DNA from: Hesseltinella vesiculosa
Lineage: Eukaryota; Mucoromycota; Mucoromycetes; Mucorales; Cunninghamellaceae
NCBI GenBank assembly: GCA_002104935.1
Contig: MCGT01000046.1
Coordinates: forward strand, 1 to 64,000
DNA: 64,000 bases
Reading direction: 5' to 3'
Part shown: piece by piece, positions 57,576 to 64,000 of the stretch
How positions within the stretch are numbered: the stretch's first letter is position 1
Layout: every line of letters begins with the position of its first letter
Notes under the pieces: generated by a model
What the model was told of the DNA's origin: nothing
Database searches by the model: none
What the model saw: the letters and a program-made list of their open reading frames with translations, nothing else
Translations under genes and position numbers: made by a program

Positions 57576-59405
57576 TTATTTCTTCATCAGATAGTTCGTT
57601 TCAATATGAATATGTTTGGGTGGAGAAGGAAGGAAGATAATGCCAACAAACTCGAGACGGCCAACATCCCCCAAGGTTACACCATCAAGATCGGTGTCCC
57701 AGTTTACAAGAGCGGCCAGGGCCGAGGGCATGTCGTTTCCCCATGTCTTCACAGTCAAATTTCTGCTACCGGCTTGCCTTTCAACGCACCAGGCGTTGTA
57801 AACTGTCGGATATATGCTATCGGCCAGGTCTGTCGGACTGGTGGGAAGTATGGCAAGTATGATCAGCCCGCGACACCCATCGAATGCGCAGTAGGAGAGA
57901 GACATGGTAAGGCGAGTCAGGTTGCTGGCTTGAGACATACTGAAGAACCTTGGCTGTTGTGAGCGCCCCGTGCCACTGACAATCAGACCATCGAAGCGAT
58001 GCTGGATGCTCTTGATAAATGCTTCCTTGACTGCTTCACAAGGAGCACTGCTATTCCAACAGTCCAAGGTGACATCCAAGTGTTCCAGCGAGAGGCAAAT
58101 ACGTGAGATTGTTTCCAATGCGCTGCCATCGTCGAAAGAAGCCCCGTATCTTGTTTTTCTTCCGACGGTCAGAGACATGAGTGCATGTGGAGGATGATCT
58201 TGGCCAAGCGAGCTACAGGTCAACTTGCCATTGGAGTCAATTCGTAGACGTTGCAGCGAAGGAAATCGGGAAAGCACGGTTGCCACATCCAGGTCGCTGT
58301 TGGTGAGGTCGAGCTCCAAGGATGTGAGATTGCTGGTGGTCGTCGAGGCAAACTTTCCAAACACTGACAGGCACTCGGCCAGCCCTTGATTGCACACAAT
58401 CTTCAAGGAGACCAGATGCAGGAGACACAGGCGTGGGAACTCCATCCATGGTTTACTTCCCTTAATGGCGCCACTAAAAGCCAGCGTCAAGGAAGTCAGA
58501 GAGGGGAACTTGGCGCCGATGAAATGAACGAGTCGGCTAAGCTTGTAGGGATCGTCGGTCGGATCTGCAAAGTCAACAGAAAGGTTCGTGATGGACTTCC
58601 AAGGTTGAATGGCCGCATCCAGTCTACCGTCCTCCTTTGCCATCAACCAGCGGCCAATCGCGTCATAATAATCGTCACGGGAAAAATAGCAGACCAGAGT
58701 CGTCAGGTCAGGACAGTGCTTTTGGATAGCAGGAAGAATGGACGGCCAATCATCAGGGTCCGGTGCATACCAGACAAAACAGTCGAGCTCAAGCGACCGC
58801 AAATGGCCCAAGTCGGGTAATAAGCGCAAAAAGGCGGACCGCATCTCATTCCCTCGATAACTGACCAACCTCAGCTTGTTGATATTGGGTCGTCCACGGA
58901 GCAAGTTCCCAAGCGAAGTCTGGATGGTGTCCAGGTCCATTGGTAGATAATCATTCCGCTCCAGCCATTCGATAGACCAGCCTTGCCTCAATACCATGGA
59001 ATCCAAAGTAACATCCCAAACAGCAGGGCAGGCATTCAGTAACTGGCACACCAAGGGAGCAATGATGTCGTCGCGATTAACCTGAATAGCCTGCACGTGC
59101 TGAGCAAGCGAAGCTGTTGGATGCTCGTGCTGCTGACATTCCAAATGGTCAATGATAGATCGGCAAGACGACAGCGGCAGGATTTGTTGTAAGCCACCAA
59201 AGCCCTTTGTATTGGACTTGGACTTTGGAAAGGATATCGTTCTGAACAAACGAGGCGTTACAACACGGTTCAAGTAACGATTGACGAAGCGCAACTCCTT
59301 CCTATCGGTCAGATCGAGTAATAGATCGACAATGACCAACACTTCCAAGGGCAGCTCTGTCAATGAACGATGGCATTTCGTTTCTAGTTCGATTTGTGCG
59401 CTCAT
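57576..59405 (-). CDS. F-box/LRR protein 2
   Basis: Probable SCF adaptor, intronless, 609 aa from the Met at 59405 (MSAQIELETKCHRSLTELPL). The F-box-like segment LTELPLEVLVIVDLLLDLTD is followed by KELRFVNRYLNRVVTPRLFR. Leucine-rich repeats follow (LGHLRSLELDCFVWY; NLTSLELDLTNSDLD; FPSLQRLRIDSN; SLEHLDVTLDCW). The tail (TVKTWGNDMPSALAALVNWD, then LEFVGIIFLP) corresponds to the tail of the neighbouring F-box gene. An upstream in-frame extension to 59693 lacks family signal. Confidence 0.8.
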   Translation of the reverse strand: MSAQIELETKCHRSLTELPLEVLVIVDLLLDLTDRKELRFVNRYLNRVVTPRLFRTISFPKSKSNTKGFGGLQQILPLSSCRSIIDHLECQQHEHPTASLAQHVQAIQVNRDDIIAPLVCQLLNACPAVWDVTLDSMVLRQGWSIEWLERNDYLPMDLDTIQTSLGNLLRGRPNINKLRLVSYRGNEMRSAFLRLLPDLGHLRSLELDCFVWYAPDPDDWPSILPAIQKHCPDLTTLVCYFSRDDYYDAIGRWLMAKEDGRLDAAIQPWKSITNLSVDFADPTDDPYKLSRLVHFIGAKFPSLTSLTLAFSGAIKGSKPWMEFPRLCLLHLVSLKIVCNQGLAECLSVFGKFASTTTSNLTSLELDLTNSDLDVATVLSRFPSLQRLRIDSNGKLTCSSLGQDHPPHALMSLTVGRKTRYGASFDDGSALETISRICLSLEHLDVTLDCWNSSAPCEAVKEAFIKSIQHRFDGLIVSGTGRSQQPRFFSMSQASNLTRLTMSLSYCAFDGCRGLIILAILPTSPTDLADSIYPTVYNAWCVERQAGSRNLTVKTWGNDMPSALAALVNWDTDLDGVTLGDVGRLEFVGIIFLPSPPKHIHIETNYLMKK

Positions 59406-59801
59406 ACGCCCAGACCGCCTGGTGTTGTAAAGGAGGGAAGGAGACCAAAAAAAAAAACCAGCCAACGAAGGAGCATCCGCCTTTTTTCCCTTCAACTCTT
59501 TCCGCAGGTCACGTGCTCTCCACCTACAACGATTCAAAGAGGCGCCACCATATTCAAATCCTTCACCTGTGTTCAGAAGTTGTAGGCGTGTGGTTTGATG
59601 TGCCAATGGGATGGACAACAAAAAATTGACAAAGCCTAGGCCACATTGATAATGGGAACAAGGCATGAAAAGCGGTTGTTGGCCGACGCGCACACGGCCA
59701 ACGGGTTTTTATATTTGGCATAAGCATATGCATATAGTACAAAATTCAAATGAAAAGGAAATGAAAGTAGTTACACGGGAAGGCTTAGTTGTTTTTTTTT
59801 T
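59406..59801. other. Intergenic between MYB 3' end and F-box gene 2
   Basis: Both genes are on the minus strand; this holds the F-box gene 2 promoter. No additional gene supported. Confidence 0.5.
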
Positions 59802-61111
59802 CTAGTTGAAGAGCCATGACAAGGAGGCATCTAGGTGGCGGACATTGGGTATGCAGGCCTCGGGTGACGGAGCTGCGTGTGTAGTGGATGTGTATGATGA
59901 TGTTGTGGGCACCGAGGAGGCAGCCAAAAAAGGAGACGGATGATGGTCCAACAAAAAGGAATAGGGATCTTTGGGAATGGTGATGGATGAATGGTGCGAG
60001 GGTAACAAGATCTGGGGCAACTCCATGGCGGTTGATGTTGGGATAATCATGGCGGGAATGGAGGTGGGTGGCGAGAGAGGGGGAGAGTCGGGCATGGTGA
60101 TGCTTGGGTGGGATGACGAGGTTAAGCTGGGAAGATTGGATAGTTTGGCGTACATGTGGGGTGGTGGGGAAGATGAGGTTGAGGAGGGGGTGGAGATATC
60201 TAGCAAATCATCGACAGTAGAGGCTGACGAAGAGGAAGAGGCCGAAGGAAAAAATGAGGCAGAGGATGAGCTATTCAAGCTGGCGGGGTGGGTCGTCAAG
60301 GTGATTTCATCGATGGAAGAGGATGAGATGGTGGAGACAGAAGAACGGTGGAGCGTCAGGTTCAAGGTGGAATGTGAAGGCTGCAGGAACAATGAGGTGT
60401 GATCCAGGCTGTCCTTGGGTATGGCGGGGAATGTAGTAGATGTGGGTGATGTAGGTGAAGTTGAAGGAAGTGAGGAGGATGGCTGGCGCTTGGATGGGCG
60501 GCGAGTGTTTCGAATTTGATTCCAACGGGTGCGACACTGGCGTTGGGTGCGGCTGGGGATGCAATGAGCTACACGGATCCAACAGCAGCCAAGTTGGTGT
60601 ACAGACTTGCGTAGGAGCTCATCTTCATACTTGTCCCAACGTCCTTTACGTACAGTGGGGTCCAGTGCCTCGGTCCACCTGGACTGGCACTGGATGCCAG
60701 TCCGATGGGGAATCGATTTGGCAATGGCATTCCAAGGCAGGCGGTTGGTGTCGTTATTGTTGCTCTTGAGCTCGGTACGAACACATTTAATTAGGATTTC
60801 GTCTTCATCGGGGGACCAACGGCCCTTGTGAACAGTCGAACTAAAAAAAAAAAAAAAAAGTCAGAAAAAGGCGGGACGGGAGCGGCGATTCAAATGTACT
60901 TTAGAGCCCCATGCCATCGTGTCGAACATTGAGCAGGTGTACGACCAGGAATCACTTGTGAAATCAGGGACCACTTATGAGGTCCATACTTTTTGACGGC
61001 ATTCACCAGCAGCTCGTCTTCTTTCTCGGTCCAACGGCAGTAAAATTGACGCACGCCTTCTTGCTTAAAAACAGAAAAACTGCCGATGGATGATACCATG
61101 TCCTGGTCCAT
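59802..61111 (-). CDS. R1R2R3-type MYB DNA-binding protein
   Basis: Putative transcription factor. Exons 61111-60900 and 60840-59802 join to 416 aa. Repeat 1 is RWTEKEDELLVNAVKKYGPH plus KWSLISQVIPGRTPAQCSTR. Repeat 2 starts GRWSPDEDEILIKCVRTELK and ends IPHRTGIQCQSRW. Repeat 3 is GRWDKYEDELLRKSVHQLG plus IPSRTQRQCRTRWNQI. The tryptophan spacing and the RTxxQC(R/S)xRW helices are typical of MYB. Repeat 2 carries extra residues between helices. The intron falls exactly between repeats 1 and 2 (GALN|STVHKG). The C-terminal 240 residues are Ser/Pro/Thr-rich and disordered. It resembles SNAPC4/Bas1/c-Myb-type proteins; the exact subgroup is unsure. Confidence 0.87.
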
Positions 61112-62988
61112 TTGTGTCGTTTATAATCGTAGAATACAGTGAGGAAGCTGCAGATAGCCTTGATGGAAGAGGAGACAAGAGAGAGAGAGAAAAGGTAATA
61201 AAGGAACGCGGGGAACAATGGGAAAAGAAGGAAAACATTGGGAAGCATGACCTCGTTTATTTTTTTTATACAAGCCAAAATACCTGGGAAGGTAGAAGCT
61301 ATATCTGAATGATCTATTTTTCATGACCATAAAAAAAAATCGAGGCATGGGAGGACGGACTCAGTGACAAAGGGTATTCCCTGTATGGTAATGGGGTGAG
61401 AGACGACCAAGGCATACCCCAACATTCTTTTGCCTAAATTAAATATACACGAGCCTGGCATATTCCGTCTCGACTGCCATTGCAAAAAAAAAAGCGTGGG
61501 TTTCCTCTTCTTTTCCTTTTCGTCTCGGCTGAGTTACCAAAACGGATGGTTGCCCGCGTCTGGATCCTATTTGAAGAGGCTCGCTGACAATCTCTGTCTT
61601 TTTTTTATCGACCAGCCATGACATGTCAGCCATGGGTGTACGTAAAAAAAAAAAAAAACGAGAGAGGGGCATAACCTTGGCGCATGACCCATCATGACCT
61701 AGAATGTTCATTTTCCTTGTCTAAAAATAAGCCATAAGAGGAGGACGAGTGGCACAGGAAAACAAGAGGCAACGCCATGTCTGCCCAGTCTTCTTTTTGC
61801 GGTATTCCCCATTAAATGTTTTTAATAGACTTGATTGGGACGTGAACTATTGTCAAACCTTATCCTTTATTTCTTTAGCATGGAAGCTGTGGTCATCCAA
61901 GTGGGTTTTTTCGTTCGCGTTTTTTTCTACTGTAGTCAAATGCTACGCACAAATCATGGCGTCATGACTTGGAAGGCTATTGATCATGTGGCTCTCTTTT
62001 CGCTTGTTTTTCTCTAGGCTTCTTTATCGCATTGTTGGTTGAATCGAGCAGTCATTTTTTACGTGTGGTTACCAATGCCTTGCCAATCCTTGCCCACCTT
62101 TATTTCGTTTTGGATGGAGGGAAAATTTTAAGAGATTGTTCTGGCTGTTTCTGATCGAGCCAATAGAAGTGACCCATTACCATCGGGGTTTGTAGCCATC
62201 GCATGAATCATTTTCATTTGAGCCAGTTGCATTGATGCCCTGAGAGGAAACGCTGACGCAAATGACATTGCCCAGGGCAGAGACGAACGACAGCGTGAGT
62301 CGAGTGAACGCCATTGGTTTAGAGCAAACTGGATAAAAAAATAGCTGGCGTGTATTCCTTTCATTCAGGAGACGTTGACTGCTGGACGGGTAGACTGGAA
62401 AGAAGGACGAAGCATTTCTTGACCGCCTACTGTGAAATGGGTCAGTGCATTCGGAAGCCTTCCGTTTTAATTGGCCATGAATGTTGCCATGGTTGAATGA
62501 CGGATTTTTTTCAGTTAAATATCTACGTAGCACCTACACTGCAGAGCATTTTTCTTTTTCTTTTTTTTTTTTGTATAGAAAAATAGATATCTTGCAGAAA
62601 CATTTTGACGCCTTTGTTGATGGATGGCATGTCCCAAATTTGAGCCATTGCCTGTTTTGTGTCACCCAAACACCAGGAAAAAAAAAAAGCGGATGCCTGG
62701 GCAATGTACCACAGGCAAAAATTGAAGGGAGAATGGGTTGGAAGTGAAACGTAAATTGGGAACATGCCTCTGCAGGATAAAAAAAGAATGTGATAAACAA
62801 GGCAACTTTGACTGGCAAGCATCAAAAGCAAGGTTGAGTCACCACGTGGGTGAGCGATGTTTTTGGGCAGTGGCGGTGTTTTTGGACAGCGTTTCCCCGC
62901 TTCTCAACGTTCCTTTGTCCAAGTTTCTTTTTTGCCTTTTTCATTGGTTTTTTTTTTTTAATTAATCGACTGGTTTTAGCAAGGCATA
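61112..62988. other. 1.9-kb intergenic region, no gene supported
   Basis: Divergent promoter space between MYB (-) and GT49 (+). Contains several T-tracts and short motif-free frames. Nothing resembling split exons was recognised. Confidence 0.45.
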
Positions 62989-64000
62989 ATGGCGGGCAGG
63001 CAAACCCTTAACATGCATCAGCGGAAGATATCCTTGACCACAGCTTGTCCTCCTAATACAACACACGCATCCAGCCACCGCTCTGCATCCTCCTCATCAC
63101 CGACGACTTCACTGCAATGGCTAGAGCGGCTCTGGTCTAATCAATTAGTGCGATGGTGCATCCTGGCCTACGCTGCTTGTTGCATGTTGTTTGCCACATC
63201 CAGATTCTTGTCAAGTGAACAAATCCAAGGTAACCCATCCAAGCCATTTTTCATCTTTGCTCATTTCTTTTCGTTCTTGCAAAGCATTGCCGCCAGTGGT
63301 CGATACCTCTGTGAACCTTCATCACGATACCTTGGCCCAGAATAATGGGGCACCAGAAAAATCTCTACACATCAATGATCTGACAACTCGCCTGCGTTTG
63401 GGGAAAATGTTCAGTAAATCAGCTCAGCATACGGATAACATCCATCCGTTTTGGTTAAAAGCAGCTGGACCGGTTACGCCTGTCAGTATCACTACCGTTT
63501 TGACCATGGACGACCTGGAAGATTTGAAAAGAATGGCTGACCAGTGGAAAGGTAAAAATGGACCAAGCAGCAAGAAGCATGCTAGACTCCTCTTCTTCGG
63601 CAGGCTCCATTTCAGCAACGCTGCAAATCGAAAACAACGATGGACTAGAGGCTGGCCAGACGATGCAAGCGCTGATGCAAATCCAGCACGAATTCGAGGC
63701 CAATCCAACTTTGCGAGCTCATGTCGACCTCCATGTCATGGTCCAACCGCATGGCACCAAGCGCAGTCGATTACAAGTCGGTCGCAACGTCGCACGCCTC
63801 TTCAGCCGATCTCCCTATGTCATGCACACCCCAATCCGTGTCCTTTGGCTTGCTCCGTTGACCATGGATGATACCAAGCGAGATCTATTGGACCAGGGCC
63901 AAGTCCTGGTAGTGCCAACATTTGCCTTCCCACCTCACCGATATTCTACAGAGCAGCCCTCGTTCCCAACCACACGCGAACAGGTGATCGAATGGGTGGA
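62989..64000 (+). CDS. LARGE-like GT49 family glycosyltransferase, 5' part
   Basis: Type II Golgi glycosyltransferase, truncated by the window end. Exons 62989-63229, 63285-63551 and 63604 onward. A Ser/Thr-rich cytosolic tail is followed by one membrane anchor (LVRWCILAYAACCMLFATSR, about residues 52-71). The lumenal domain begins with FWLKAAGPVTPVSITTVLTM and DDLEDLKRMADQWKG, which after splicing runs into SISATLQIENNDG. This is the typical start of LARGE/B4GAT1-like GT49 domains. RSRLQVGRNVARLFSRSP and a VLWLAPLTMDD segment follow. In the family the aspartate-rich sugar-nucleotide site comes soon after; here it would include this or the next block. The acceptor in fungi is unknown. Confidence 0.8.

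Noticed and set aside
57393..57962. Plus-strand frame of 189 aa over F-box gene 2
   Set aside because: Shadow of the minus-strand F-box/LRR coding sequence; no family motifs of its own.

Overview
The window is nuclear DNA of an early-diverging fungus, most likely Mucoromycota (Mucorales-like). Three things point there. Genes carry many short introns, mostly 48-110 nt, with T-rich tracts before the acceptor AG. Intergenic DNA is full of A/T homopolymers. The gene set includes families that budding yeasts have lost or reduced (CNOT11, a UBA-RWD DEAH-type helicase, EXOSC8-type RRP43, LARGE-like GT49) beside Fanzor, Mutator-like and Tc1/mariner sequences. Gene models were built by eye from splice signals and family motifs. 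Almost every multi-exon model closes to an exact multiple of three; the one that does not (CMR1/WDR76) is flagged.

Layout. 0.4-9.6 kb: RRP43 exosome subunit (+), a CLASP microtubule protein (-) sharing a short divergent promoter with CMR1/WDR76 (+), and a Gln-rich disordered protein (-). 10.1-10.6 kb: a decayed Fanzor (eukaryotic TnpB-like) fragment. 11.5-21.5 kb (+): a Zn2Cys6 regulator with a 27-unit heptad minisatellite, a tyrosine phosphatase, a PASK-like kinase without a PAS domain, and MIA40. 22.8-34.0 kb (+): an 11-exon DHX57-like helicase, an ECL1-like zinc protein, a GT31 glycosyltransferase and CNOT11. 34.0-46.9 kb: TIM13 (-) diverging from BET5/TRAPPC1 (+), a second Zn2Cys6 regulator, ARF1, YPP1/TTC7 and a Dal5-like MFS permease.

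46.9-55.2 kb is the accessory part. It holds a Tc1/mariner relic and a structurally complete Mutator-like element (47311-51358). That element has 89/90-bp terminal inverted repeats, a perfect 9-bp target duplication and an open six-exon transposase of about 1032 aa. It sits 34 bp upstream of the start codon of an intact seven-exon gene of unknown function (C2H2 fingers plus an RPD...GKIK segment). Next come a large inverted repeat and copies of a dispersed repeat also found at 22.2 and 35.6 kb. 55.2-64 kb: two related F-box/LRR genes (-), a three-repeat MYB gene (-), and the 5' part of a LARGE-like GT49 glycosyltransferase cut by the window end.

Functionally the core genes are housekeeping: RNA decay (RRP43, CNOT11, helicase), mitochondrial intermembrane-space import (MIA40 and a typical client, TIM13), and membrane traffic or phosphoinositide supply (BET5, ARF1, YPP1). 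The strongest candidates for something new are the intact MULE, the unknown gene beside it, the Fanzor relic and the foldback repeat.
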